Notes under the pieces: model-generated | The model's input: only the letters and a program-made list of their open reading frames with translations | What the model was told of the DNA's origin: nothing | The model's database searches: none | Program-made: the position numbers and the translations under genes | In this document: positions 9,571 through 17,916 of the stretch, one piece after another | Layout: every line of letters starts with the position of its first letter | Position numbering within the stretch: position 1 is the stretch's first letter | NCBI GenBank assembly: GCA_027493935.1 | Contig: JAOSJV010000011.1 | Span: 857,978 to 921,977, forward strand | Reading direction: 5' to 3' | Source of the DNA: Burkholderiales bacterium | GTDB lineage: Bacteria; Pseudomonadota; Gammaproteobacteria; Burkholderiales; SG8-39 | DNA: 64,000 nt

Positions 9571-10743
9571 TCAGCCGAGCGCGATCGCGACCGCGGTGAC
9601 GGTCGCGAGCGCGAGGGCGATCGGCAGCAACCGCGCGCGTGTCCTGCGCCGAGCGCGTTGTCGCACGTCCGCGGCTCGCGTGCCCGCGCACACTTGCCCG
9701 GCGACTGCGCTCCCCGTCCCGGTCGCCTCGGCGAGCGCGCGCAGCGCCGCATGCGAGTCGAACCGCCGCGCAAGCGCCAGGCGCGGGCCAGTTTCCGCAC
9801 CGGCGTCGCGGCGGGCAGCGGCATGGTTTGGGTGAACGCGGACCGGTCCACGCCTGCGGCGGGTACGGGTGCGGGCGTGGGCGCCGCTGCGCCCGCCGGC
9901 TTCACGGCGGCGCTCAGCGACGCGCGCACATCCGCGGCGAGCTCCTCGGCGCCCGGGTAGCGGCGCGCCGGATCCTTCGCCAGCGCGCGTGCTACGACGA
10001 GGTCGAGCATCGTCGGCACCGCGGGATTCAGGCGGCTCGGCGCCGGCGGCTCGAACGTCGTCACCCGGTACATGATCGCCTGCACGTCGTCGCCGCCAAA
10101 CGGCGGTACGCCGGCGAGCATCTCGTAGAGCACGACCCCGAGCGCGAAGATGTCTGCGCGCGCGTCGACCGGCTGGCCGAGCACCTGCTCGGGCGACATG
10201 TAGCGCGGCGAGCCGAGCCGCAGGCCGGTCTGCGTCTTGACCTCGGAGGTGCGCACGCGGGCGATGCCGAAGTCCGTGATCTTCGCGCGGTTGCCGCGCA
10301 TCACCATGATGTTCGACGGCTTGACGTCGCGGTGCACGATGCCGCGCTCGTGGGCGAAGGCGAGCCCCTCGGCGATTTGCGCGGCGATCTCGACCGCCGT
10401 GGCGAGCGGCAGGCGCCCGCGTCCGAGGAGATCGCGCAGCTCCTCGCCGTCGAGCAGCTCCATCGCCATGTACAGGACGTTCTGCTCGCGGCCGACGTCG
10501 TAGACGGTGATGACGTTCGGGTGGCTCAGGCCGCCGGCCGCGCGCGCCTCCTGCATGAAGCGCGCCTCGTGGTCGGCGCGCTCGGCGAGGTCGCCCGACA
10601 TGTTGATGGTCTTGATCGCGACCGGCCGGTCGAGCACGTCGTCGACCGCCTCGTAGACGATGCCCATGGCGCCGCGGCCGAGCTCGCCGAGAATACGGTA
10701 GCGCCCGATGCGCTCCCTGCGCGGCGGCGGCGTTCTCGCTCAC
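9571..10743 (-). CDS. membrane-anchored Ser/Thr protein kinase (two frameshifts)
   Basis: PknB-type (Hanks) kinase. The kinase domain has the Gly-rich loop LGELGRGAMGIVYEAV, the ATP-binding Lys in VAIKTI, the catalytic loop HRDVKPSN, the metal-binding DFG in ITDFGIA and a SPEQ activation-segment motif. The GTG start at 10743 overlaps the stop of the upstream gene (GTGA), giving translational coupling. Removing one G near 10715 links MSENAAAAQ to ERIGRYRILGEL. A second indel near 9780 leads to the C-terminal membrane helix LLPIALALATVTAVAIAL and the stop at 9571. It is probably the output partner of the preceding cyclase-like protein. Confidence 0.82.
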   Translation of the reverse strand: MSENAAAAQGAHRALPYSRRARPRRHGHRLRGGRRRARPAGRDQDHQHVGRPRRARRPRGALHAGGARGRRPEPPERHHRLRRRPRAERPVHGDGAARRRGAARSPRTRAPAARHGGRDRRANRRGARLRPRARHRAPRRQAVEHHGDARQPREDHGLRHRPRAHLRGQDADRPAARLAALHVARAGARPAGRRARRHLRARGRALRDARRRTAVWRRRRAGDHVPGDDVRAAGAEPPESRGADDARPRRSTRAGEGSGAPLPGRRGARRGCARVAERRREAGGRSGAHARTRTRRRRGPVRVHPNHAAARRDAGAETGPRLALARRFDSHAALRALAEATGTGSAVAGQVCAGTRAADVRQRARRRTRARLLPIALALATVTAVAIALG

Positions 10744-11800
10744 GGCTTCAGCCCGCGGAAGAAGTCGCGCACGCCGCGCGCAGCCTGGCGCACGTCGCGC
10801 TTGAAGCCGTCGACGCTCGAGCCGTCCTGCGCCGGCGCGTGCCGCGGCGGCGCCTTCGCGGTCTGGCCCTTCGCCGTGGCGTTGCGGGCGGGCGGCGCTT
10901 TCGGTGACGGCGTTGCGACCGGCGCCGGCGGCTCGGGTTCCGGCGTCGCCACGGGCGAAGGCGGCGGCGGAACGCGTGCCGCACCGTCATGCTCTGGCCC
11001 GGCTGCAGGTCCACCTGCAGCGTCAGCGGCGCGTTGTCGCCGTTACGCACCTCGATCGTGTGGCGTCCCGCAGGCACTTCGAGTTGCTCGAGCGGCGGCG
11101 TGCGGCCGCGCCGCTCTCGGTCGACGTACACGTCGCCCCACGGACGGACCGCGAGGGCGAGCAGGGCAGGTTGCCGGGACCGTTCGGCCCGCGCGTGGCG
11201 CGTGCGGCGCACGGCGACGCCCGCCGCGAGGATGCCGAAGACGCCAAGCGTGCCGAGCACGAACGCGCGGCGGCGGCGCGACCCCGCTTGCGCGCCGCCG
11301 GGTGCAAAGAGCTCGTGCGCGCGCACGGTGGCATCGGTGTAGGTGCCCGAGGGACGCAGCGCCTCGGCGCGTTCCGGGGCGCTCTCGGCGAGCGCATCGC
11401 GGAAGCTGCGCGACACGAGCATCGCGCCGGGCTGCGCGAACTCGGCCACCGCGGCGCTCGCTGCGAGCGCGTCGCCCACCAGGGCGGGGCCGTGCGCACC
11501 AGGCGCGGCGAGCCTCACCGGGCCGTGGTTGATGCCGACCGCGAGCGGCAGGCCGGTAGCCGTCGCGCCCAGCCGCTCGCCGAGCGCGAGCGCCGTCTCG
11601 GCGCCGTCGAGGACCACGACCGCTGCGCCTTCCGGCGCGTCGAGCACGATGCGGCGGGCCGCGTCCAGCGGCGCAATCGCGGCTTCGAGCGCGTCCTCGA
11701 GGCCCTCCTTCAGTCTCGCCTGCTCGGCGACCGGCTTCGCGCCGAAGTCCGCGAGCCGGAGGAAGACCACGGAAGCGGGCAGGGCGTTCGCTTCAGCCAT
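10740..11800 (-). CDS. degenerate class III cyclase-like domain plus PEGA domain, membrane protein (frameshift)
   Basis: Residues about 8-150 resemble a class III nucleotide cyclase fold (LPLAVGINHGPVRLA, ALVGDALAASAAVAEFA). The first metal-binding Asp is not where it should be: the strand reads SVVFLRLADFG instead of a typical VLFADIVGFT-like strand. It is therefore probably a non-catalytic nucleotide or ligand sensor. A membrane helix (FVLGTLGVFGILAAGVAV) follows, then a PEGA-type beta domain (GDVYVDRERRGRTPPLEQLE). A Pro/Ala-rich tail lies in another frame from about 10960, and adding one C to the TTCC run joins them. The stop overlaps the kinase start, so the two are made together. Confidence 0.65.
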
Positions 11801-11922
11801 GATGGCGCATCGTGCCATCGGCGCGCCCTGCGGCCGAGGAAAGTCTGCACACCGGGCGCCAACCCGGGCGGCGGGGTGACGTCGCGCGGCGCATTGTGCC
11901 CCGGCGCGGCGAGCGGATCCGG

Positions 11923-12303
11923 TCACTTGCGGCGCCCGAGCCGCGCCTTGAGATCCGCAAAGGGCTGGTGCGTGGCCGGCGTCGGGCGCGTCTCCGGCGC
12001 CTCGGGGTCGCGGCCGTGCTCGGTGAGGAAGCGCTGGTGCTCGTTCTCGTGGCAGTAGGTGCAGAGCAGCTCCCAGTTGCTGCCGTCGGGCGGGTTGTTG
12101 TCGTGGTTTTGGTCCTTGTGGTGGACCTCGAGGAGCTGCAGGTTCGCGTGCGTGAACTCGCGGCCGCAGCGCCCGCACACCCACGGAAAGAGCTTGAGCG
12201 CCTGCTCGCGGTAGCCCTTCGCGCGCGCCTCGCGCGCGCGGCGCGCCTCGGCGACGATGCGGTCGAGGCGCGCGCTGTCGGGGCGTCCGTCCCTCGTCGG
12301 CAT
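11923..12303 (-). CDS. YajD-type HNH nuclease
   Basis: Small HNH endonuclease-like protein of the YajD family, role unknown. It has a zinc pair CGRC, the HNH core LLEVHHKDQNHDNNPPDGSN and a second Cys pair CTYC. Two ATGs lie in frame. GGAGG at 12310-12314 touches the first (12309) but is six bases from the second (12303), so 12303 is the likely start. This gives 126 residues, close to family length. Confidence 0.85.
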   Translation of the reverse strand: MPTRDGRPDSARLDRIVAEARRAREARAKGYREQALKLFPWVCGRCGREFTHANLQLLEVHHKDQNHDNNPPDGSNWELLCTYCHENEHQRFLTEHGRDPEAPETRPTPATHQPFADLKARLGRRK

Positions 12304-12640
12304 GGCCATCCTCCGTAGTGTTGCCGTCACTGCGCAAGTTTGCCGCGTTCGCGCGGCCGCTGCAGTCGTGGCGTTGGTACCACGCCATTCCCGTCCGCGC
12401 CCTCCCCGAGAGGTTCCCGCTGGCCCGGTCGATCCCGGCGCGATGGACGCCCTCGCGCACTGCTGCGCCGGCGCGGACGTGGCGGTGCACGCTTCGCTCG
12501 CCGCCGATGCCCTGCGCGTCTGCGAGAGCGCGTGCGACGCGATCGCGTTCTTCGTCGGACAGGGCGTGCGCGCCTACTGCCACCTTCTGCGCCCGCAGAC
12601 CGGCACCGCGTTCCCTGTCGCGGTCGTCGCCGCCGTGTCG
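12304..12640. other. gene gap upstream of the HNH gene, no convincing gene
   Basis: About 337 bases between the ABC-F gene and the HNH nuclease gene. Short open stretches exist on both strands, including a leftward one with ALSDEERDRVARALADAQG. None has a good start, a family match or independent support, and the surrounding G+C-rich DNA makes open frames common. It presumably carries the promoter of the HNH gene. Confidence 0.4.
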
Positions 12641-14314
12641 CTACGCGACCAGCGGGTTGTACCTGATCCGGTGCGGGTTGTCGGCCTCCTCGCCGAGCCG
12701 CTTGCGCCGGTCGGCGAGGTAGTCGGCGAAGTTGCCCTCGAACCACACGGCCTGGCTGTCGCCCTCGAACGAGAGGATGTGCGTCGCAATGCGGTCGAGG
12801 AACCAGCGGTCGTGCGAGATCACCACCGCGCAGCCGGGGAAGTCGAGCAGCGCCTGCTCGAGCGCGCGCAGCGTCTCGACGTCGAGGTCGTTGGTCGGCT
12901 CGTCGAGCAGCAGCACGTTGCCCCCGCTCCGCAGGAGCTTCGCGAGGTGCACGCGGTTGCGCTCGCCGCCGGAGAGCTCGCCTACGCGCTTCTGCTGGTC
13001 CGGGCCCTTGAAGTTGAAGCGCGCGACGTAGCCGCGGCTCTGCGTCTCGTAGGCGCCGACGCGGATGATGTCCTGCCCGTCGGAGATCTCCTCCCACACG
13101 GTCTTCTTCGGATCGAGCGTGTCGCGGCTCTGGTCGACGTAGGCGAGCTTGACCGTGTCGCCCACGCGGATCGTCCCGGCGTCGGGCTCCTCCTGCCCGA
13201 CCAGGATGCGGAAGAGTGTCGTCTTGCCGGCGCCGTTCGCGCCGATCACGCCGACGATGCCGCCGGGCGGGAGGCGGAACGAGAGGCCGTCGAAGAGCAG
13301 CCGCTCGCCGTAGACCTTGCGCAGGCTCTCGGCCTCGATCACGAGGTCGCCGAGGCGCGGGCCGGGCGGGATGTAGATCTCGTTCGTCTCGTTGCGCGCC
13401 TGGTACTCCTGCGAGGCGAGCTCGTCGAAGCGCGCGAGGCGCGCCTTGCTCTTCGCCTGGCGCGCCTTCGGGTTCTGCCGCACCCATTCCAGCTCGGCCT
13501 TCATCGTCTTGATGCGCGCGGCCTCCTGCTTCGCCTCGACCTCGAGGCGCTTCTCCTTCTGCTCGAGCCAGGAGGAGTAGTTGCCCTCCCACGGGATGCC
13601 GTAGCCGCGGTCGAGCTCGAGGATCCACCCCGCCACGTTGTCGAGGAAGTAGCGGTCGTGGGTCACCGCGATGACCGTCCCCGGGAAGCGCTCGAGATAG
13701 CGCTCGAGCCACTGCACCGAGAGCGCGTCGAGGTGGTTGGTCGGCTCGTCGAGGAGCAGCATGTCCGGCTCGGACAGCAGCAGCCGGCAGAGCGCGACGC
13801 GGCGCTGCTCGCCGCCGGAAAGCTTGGTGACGTCCGCGTCCCACGGCGGCAGCCGCAGCGCGTCGGCGGCGACCTCGAGCTTGCGCTCCACCTCCCAGCC
13901 GCCGGCGGCGTCGATCTTCGCCTGCAGCTCACCCTGCTCCTCGAGCAGCCTCGCCATCTCGTCGTCGTCCATCGGCTCGGCGAACCGTTCGGCTATCGCG
14001 TTGAAGCGGTGCACGAGCGCGACCGTTGCTGCGAGCCCCTCCTCGACGTTGCCGCGCACGTCCTTGGCCGGATCGAGGTGCGGCTCCTGGTGCAGGAAGC
14101 CGATGCGCAGATTCGGCATCGGGATCGCCTCGCCCTCGAAGTTCGTGTCCTCGCCCGCCATGATCCTCAGCAGGCTCGACTTGCCCGAGCCGTTCAGCCC
14201 GAGCACGCCGATCTTGGCGCCGGGGAAGAACGAGAGCGAGATGTTCTTCAGGATGACGCGTTGCGGCGGGACGATCTTCCCGACGCGGCGCATGGTGTAG
14301 ACGTATTGGGCCAT
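12641..14314 (-). CDS. ettA: energy-dependent translational throttle protein EttA (ABC-F)
   Basis: Intact 557-residue ABC-F ATPase that binds the ribosomal E site and gates the first elongation cycle according to the ATP/ADP ratio. Two nucleotide-binding domains are present: Walker [10 protein letters not shown] and GANGAGKTT, signatures LSGGEQRR and LSGGERNR, and Walker [12 protein letters not shown] and [11 protein letters not shown]. The linker between them is basic ([17 protein letters not shown]), as in EttA, and the N-terminus [19 protein letters not shown] is typical. I chose the ATG at 14314 by that match. No clear Shine-Dalgarno precedes it. Confidence 0.95.
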   Translation of the reverse strand: MAQYVYTMRRVGKIVPPQRVILKNISLSFFPGAKIGVLGLNGSGKSSLLRIMAGEDTNFEGEAIPMPNLRIGFLHQEPHLDPAKDVRGNVEEGLAATVALVHRFNAIAERFAEPMDDDEMARLLEEQGELQAKIDAAGGWEVERKLEVAADALRLPPWDADVTKLSGGEQRRVALCRLLLSEPDMLLLDEPTNHLDALSVQWLERYLERFPGTVIAVTHDRYFLDNVAGWILELDRGYGIPWEGNYSSWLEQKEKRLEVEAKQEAARIKTMKAELEWVRQNPKARQAKSKARLARFDELASQEYQARNETNEIYIPPGPRLGDLVIEAESLRKVYGERLLFDGLSFRLPPGGIVGVIGANGAGKTTLFRILVGQEEPDAGTIRVGDTVKLAYVDQSRDTLDPKKTVWEEISDGQDIIRVGAYETQSRGYVARFNFKGPDQQKRVGELSGGERNRVHLAKLLRSGGNVLLLDEPTNDLDVETLRALEQALLDFPGCAVVISHDRWFLDRIATHILSFEGDSQAVWFEGNFADYLADRRKRLGEEADNPHRIRYNPLVA

Positions 14315-14507
14315 GAAGCAAAGTGGGTAGTGGGCGGTGAGCGGTGGGCAGCACGCACCGGCGCGCGGGCGCTTCGGCGCGGCGGCGCTCGGGCGCGCAC
14401 GCGCGGCGACGAGGGCGCTATTATCGCGCCTCCCGGCCGCGGGCGCGAGGGGCAGCCCGCGGCGGCCGAACAGGAGGCCGGGCAGGAGGTCAAGCGGACG
14501 ACCACGC

Positions 14508-15212
14508 ATGCTCATCTCGTACTTCATCGTCTATCAGCGCGGCGCGCGCCTCGACCTGGTCGCGAGCGATGCCGACCGGGAGCGCTTCGCCGGGATCCTG
14601 CGCGCGACGCCGGGGCTCGCCAAGGCGCTCGTCTACACGCCCGACTCAGCGGCCGACCCTTACCTGAACGATGGCCTTCCGCCGCCGCTCGCGGCGCAGC
14701 TCTACTTCGGCGACGTCGCCGATCTGGAGGCGGCGCTCGCGCGCGACGGCCACCTGCAGGCGCTCGCGGCGCCCGGCGCGCTGCCGAGCCTCGCGGGCGC
14801 CGAGGTCGTGCAGCAGGCGATGCTCACGCGCACGTTCGCGGTGCCCGACCCGGTCTTTCGCACCGCGCCCGGCAGGCTCCCGTGCAGCTACCTCGTCGCC
14901 TATCCCGGACCGGCCGCGGACCTGAACGAGTGGCTCGCGTTCTACGTCACCCATCACCCGGTGCCGATGGCGAAGCTGCCCGGCATCCGCGAGATCGAGA
15001 TCCTGACCCGCATCGACTGGTGCGGCTTCCTGCCATGGCCGCGCGCGAACGACATGCTCCGGAACAAGGTGGTGTTCGACGCCGCCGCCGCGCTCGCCGC
15101 CGCGCTCGCCTCGCCGGTGCGCCACGAGATGCGGGCCGACTACAAGCGCTTTCCGCCGTTTGCAGGCGGCGTCAGCCACTTCCCGATGGCAACGCTCGCG
15201 GTGGTGCCGTAA
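14508..15212 (+). CDS. EthD-like dimeric alpha/beta-barrel protein
   Basis: A 234-residue soluble protein. The C-terminal half (about residues 125-225) has the EthD-type pattern [20 protein letters not shown], a ferredoxin-like alpha/beta barrel found in small catabolic or dye-modifying enzymes. The N-terminal half ([17 protein letters not shown]) may be a second degenerate copy of the fold. The ATG at 14508 follows GGAGGT at a long distance (about 18 bases). It is divergent from ettA and lacks a functional partner nearby, so the role is open. Confidence 0.6.
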   Translation: MLISYFIVYQRGARLDLVASDADRERFAGILRATPGLAKALVYTPDSAADPYLNDGLPPPLAAQLYFGDVADLEAALARDGHLQALAAPGALPSLAGAEVVQQAMLTRTFAVPDPVFRTAPGRLPCSYLVAYPGPAADLNEWLAFYVTHHPVPMAKLPGIREIEILTRIDWCGFLPWPRANDMLRNKVVFDAAAALAAALASPVRHEMRADYKRFPPFAGGVSHFPMATLAVVP

Positions 15213-15231
15213 CGGCGTCTGCGTCGCCTAT

Positions 15232-15356
15232 CCCCTCCTTTCCAAGGAGGGGTGCCGCGCAGGACGCGCGGCGGGGTGGTTGCTGCGCTTGCAGTATTGC
15301 CCGACCCCCGCACCACCCCGGCCGCTTCGCGGCCACCCTCCTCGGAGAGGAGGGGA
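15232..15356. repeat. REP-like palindromic element, two inverted units
   Basis: The left unit begins with CCCCTCCTT at 15232-15240 and its complement AAGGAGGGG at 15244-15252, followed by GGCGGGGTGGTT. The right unit (15312-15356) is the same module inverted (ACCACCCCGG ... GAGGAGGGG). Related single units occur at 45871-45915 and 49600-49651. It sits just past the end of the polyene-like operon and could act as a terminator or transcript-end structure. Confidence 0.7.
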
Positions 15357-15412
15357 CCGGAACACGCGGCGCGTCGCAGCGCGCCGAAGGACGGCCGGCC
15401 GCGGATGCCTCT

Positions 15413-15868
15413 TCAGCCGCCGGCTTGCGGCTTGTCGGCCGCCCGCAGCGCGACCGTCGCCCGCCCCTCGGCCACCTTGCGGGTTCCGGCGCTGACCTCG
15501 AACGCGTAGACGAGGCCGCCGGCGCCCGCGGCGAGGCGCGTGGCGCGCACGAGCAGATCGTCCCCGAGCGCGTCGAGGGTGTCGACGTGCAGCCGCACGT
15601 CGCGCACGGCGACCAGAAAGCCCGGCGCAGCGTCCGCGCCGTCGCGCGCGGCCGCCAGCCCGCCGTGCGCCGCCATCGCCTGCGCCGCGTACTCGATCGC
15701 GACGAGCGCCGGCAGCCGGCCGTTCACGCGCAGCGGGTGGTCCGCCGCGCGGTGGCTCGACGCGCGGCACGCGATCCTCTCGGGACTCGCAGACTCGATC
15801 GTATCGAGCAGGCACATCGTGCCACGGTGCGGCAGCAGGCGCGCGAGCGCCGGATCAGCGGGCGGCAT
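15413..15868 (-). CDS. hotdog-fold 3-hydroxyacyl-ACP dehydratase, ApeP-like
   Basis: A 151-residue hotdog protein. The N-terminus LARLLPHRGTMCLLDTI is typical of the FabZ/FabA-like dehydratases of aryl polyene clusters, with the His of LPHRGTM in the usual place. It would remove water from the 3-hydroxyacyl-ACP to form each conjugated double bond. The start overlaps the end of the ketosynthase-like gene by 14 bases. It is the last gene of the leftward operon. The reductase gene that normally follows is absent, and a REP-like element follows instead. Confidence 0.78.
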   Translation of the reverse strand: MPPADPALARLLPHRGTMCLLDTIESASPERIACRASSHRAADHPLRVNGRLPALVAIEYAAQAMAAHGGLAAARDGADAAPGFLVAVRDVRLHVDTLDALGDDLLVRATRLAAGAGGLVYAFEVSAGTRKVAEGRATVALRAADKPQAGG

Positions 15869-16664
15869 CGACCCGCACCCGCAGCGCGTCCCCGCCGTCG
15901 AGGGGTAGCAGTACCGTCGCGTCCTCGCGCCGCGCGATCGGCGCGAGCAGCGCGAGCGCGCGCAGCGTCGGGTTCGCGCACCTCAGCGCCTCGAGCTCCG
16001 GCGCGCGCATGGCGGTGACTGCGGTGGTCTCGTCGGCGCCGGGCGCGAGCCCGAGCGTGAGCCGGGCGAGCGAAGCGCCGCGGGGCTGCGGGCGCAGCAC
16101 GAGCGCGAGGCCGGCACCGCAGTCGATCGGGTGCAGCGCGTACAGCGGCGCGGGCATCGGCAGGTCGTAGGCGACGAGCAGCATGTCGCGCTGCTCGATC
16201 GCCGCCTGCGTCGCCGCCTCCAGCAACCCGGCCGCGAACGCGCCGTCCAGCCCGATCACCGCGTTGCTCGGCGCTTGGCTCCGCACCGCGATGCTCCAGT
16301 AGCCGCCGGTCGCGTTCTGCACCGAGTTGTGGAACCGGGTGGGCGAGACCTCGGGCGCAGCGCCGGCGAGCGAAGAGCAGATGTGGTGCAAGTTCTCGCC
16401 GTCGCCGTCGGCCGAGGCGAAGACGCTCGCGAGCGCGCCGGCGTCGACGCCGGCGTGCGCGGCGGCCTCCTGCGCGACCGCGATCGCGAGGCGCACGACC
16501 TGGCCGGCGCGCCGCCGCTCGGCGGGCGGCAGGGCGTCGGGCATGGCATGCTCGAGCGGTCTCGGGTTGTAGCGCACGCCGCCGGCGAGCAGCGCGCGCA
16601 GCGCGTCCCAGCCCGCGAGCCCCGGGGCGGCGACGCCGATGCCGCAGAGGTGAACGCCGATCAC
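15855..16664 (-). CDS. ketosynthase-like protein (chain-length-factor type, ApeC-like)
   Basis: A 269-residue protein with the N-terminal half of the thiolase fold as in beta-ketoacyl synthase-like (PF13723-type) partners. TRFHNSVQNATGGYWSIA is the family signature. The nucleophile Cys and the His pair of active ketosynthases are missing, so it probably pairs with the ketosynthase encoded just upstream as a chain-length factor. The ATG overlaps the stop of that gene by four bases, consistent with a fixed heterodimer. Confidence 0.78.
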   Translation of the reverse strand: MIGVHLCGIGVAAPGLAGWDALRALLAGGVRYNPRPLEHAMPDALPPAERRRAGQVVRLAIAVAQEAAAHAGVDAGALASVFASADGDGENLHHICSSLAGAAPEVSPTRFHNSVQNATGGYWSIAVRSQAPSNAVIGLDGAFAAGLLEAATQAAIEQRDMLLVAYDLPMPAPLYALHPIDCGAGLALVLRPQPRGASLARLTLGLAPGADETTAVTAMRAPELEALRCANPTLRALALLAPIARREDATVLLPLDGGDALRVRVDAAR

Positions 16665-17848
16665 GGCATGCGCGCGAACACGAGGCTCGCGTTGTTACCG
16701 CCGAAACCGAGCGCGTTCACCAGCACTGCCGCGACCGGACGCTCGCGGGTCGCGAGCTGGACGGCGCGTCCGCACGCGGGATCGACGCTTGTCGTGTTGG
16801 CGGTGCCCGGGACGAAGCCGTGCTCGATCGAGAGCGCCGCGGCGACGGCACCGAGGATGCCCGCGGCGCCCAGGGTGTGGCCGAGGTGGCCCTTGATCGA
16901 GGTCACCGGCACGTCCGCCCCGATCACCCGCGCGATCGCACGCGCCTCGACCGCGTCGTTGTTGCGGGTCGCCGTGCCGTGGGCCTGCACGCAGTCGATG
17001 TCGCTTCCGCGCCGTCCGCAGCGTCCGAGCGCGGCGGCCATCGCGAGCGCGGCGCCGCGACCCTCGGGGTGCGGCGCCGACATGTGGTACGCATCGACGC
17101 TCTCGCCGTAGCCGACGAGCGCGACGCGGTGCGCGCGGCCCGGCGTGCGCTCGAGCAGCGCAAGACCCGCAGCCTCGCCGAGCGAGAGGCCGTCGCGCGC
17201 GGCGTCGAAAGGGCGGCACGGCGCGCTCGAGACGAGCTGCAGCGCACCGAACCCGTGCAGCGTCGTGCCACAGAGGCTGTCCACGCCGGCGACCACCGCG
17301 GCGTCGCACAGTCCGGCGGCGAGCCAGCGCGCGGCGGTCGCGAACACCTTCGCGCTCGACGAGCATGCGGTCGAGATCGCGAGCATCGGCCCGCGCAGCG
17401 CGCACGCCTGACGCACGAACCCGGCGAGCGCCGCGAAGTTGTGCGCCGTCGCATAGCGCACTGTGGCGGGCAGCGCACCGGTCGCGGGATCGCGCGCGCG
17501 GTAGGCGAGCTCGGTCTCGAGGATGCCCGAGGTGCTGGTGCCGACGATCGTCGCGACGCGCGCGGCGCCGTGCCGCGTCCGCGCTGCCGCGACCGCGTCG
17601 GCGAAGCCGTCCTGCCCGAGCGCGAGCCACGCGAGCCGGTGGTTGCGGCAATCGTACTCGGCGAGATCGGCCGGCAGCCGCACCGCCTCGAGGCCGGCGA
17701 CGCGGCCGATGAAGCCGCCGCTCGGCGCGTGCGCAAAATCGTTCGGCGCGAGCCCCGGGCGCATCTCGCGCAGGGCGTCGCAAGTGTCTGCCCGCCCGGC
17801 GCCGACGGCGCTCACTGCGGTGTACGCATTGACGAAGAGCGGCTGCAC
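16661..17848 (-). CDS. beta-ketoacyl-ACP synthase, aryl polyene type
   Basis: Condensing enzyme of about 395 residues. The active-site Cys lies in AISTACSSSAKVF (about residue 162), and the two His lie in QAHGTATRNND and IKGHLGHTLGAAG. FGGNNASLV closes the fold. The frame is open upstream into the exporter gene, so I chose the GTG at 17848 (QPLFVNAYTAVSAVG), which matches the start of this family. It would extend the polyene chain with malonyl-ACP. Some upstream codons could belong to the protein if another start is used. Confidence 0.85.
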   Translation of the reverse strand: MQPLFVNAYTAVSAVGAGRADTCDALREMRPGLAPNDFAHAPSGGFIGRVAGLEAVRLPADLAEYDCRNHRLAWLALGQDGFADAVAAARTRHGAARVATIVGTSTSGILETELAYRARDPATGALPATVRYATAHNFAALAGFVRQACALRGPMLAISTACSSSAKVFATAARWLAAGLCDAAVVAGVDSLCGTTLHGFGALQLVSSAPCRPFDAARDGLSLGEAAGLALLERTPGRAHRVALVGYGESVDAYHMSAPHPEGRGAALAMAAALGRCGRRGSDIDCVQAHGTATRNNDAVEARAIARVIGADVPVTSIKGHLGHTLGAAGILGAVAAALSIEHGFVPGTANTTSVDPACGRAVQLATRERPVAAVLVNALGFGGNNASLVFARMP

Positions 17849-17916
17849 GGTGCGATGCGGAATGCTCGCTGCCAGTATAGCAGCGCGCCTCGCACCCGCG
17901 CGCCGCTGGCGGCGCG

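Noticed and set aside
12304..12640. Leftward or rightward gene between ettA and the HNH nuclease gene
   Set aside because: Neither open stretch has a good start, a family match or a matching neighbour; both probably arise from high G+C.
12257..16018. Very long rightward frame over the ettA and polyene genes
   Set aside because: It is the reverse-strand shadow of ettA and the neighbouring genes, with Arg/Ala/Val-rich low-information sequence.
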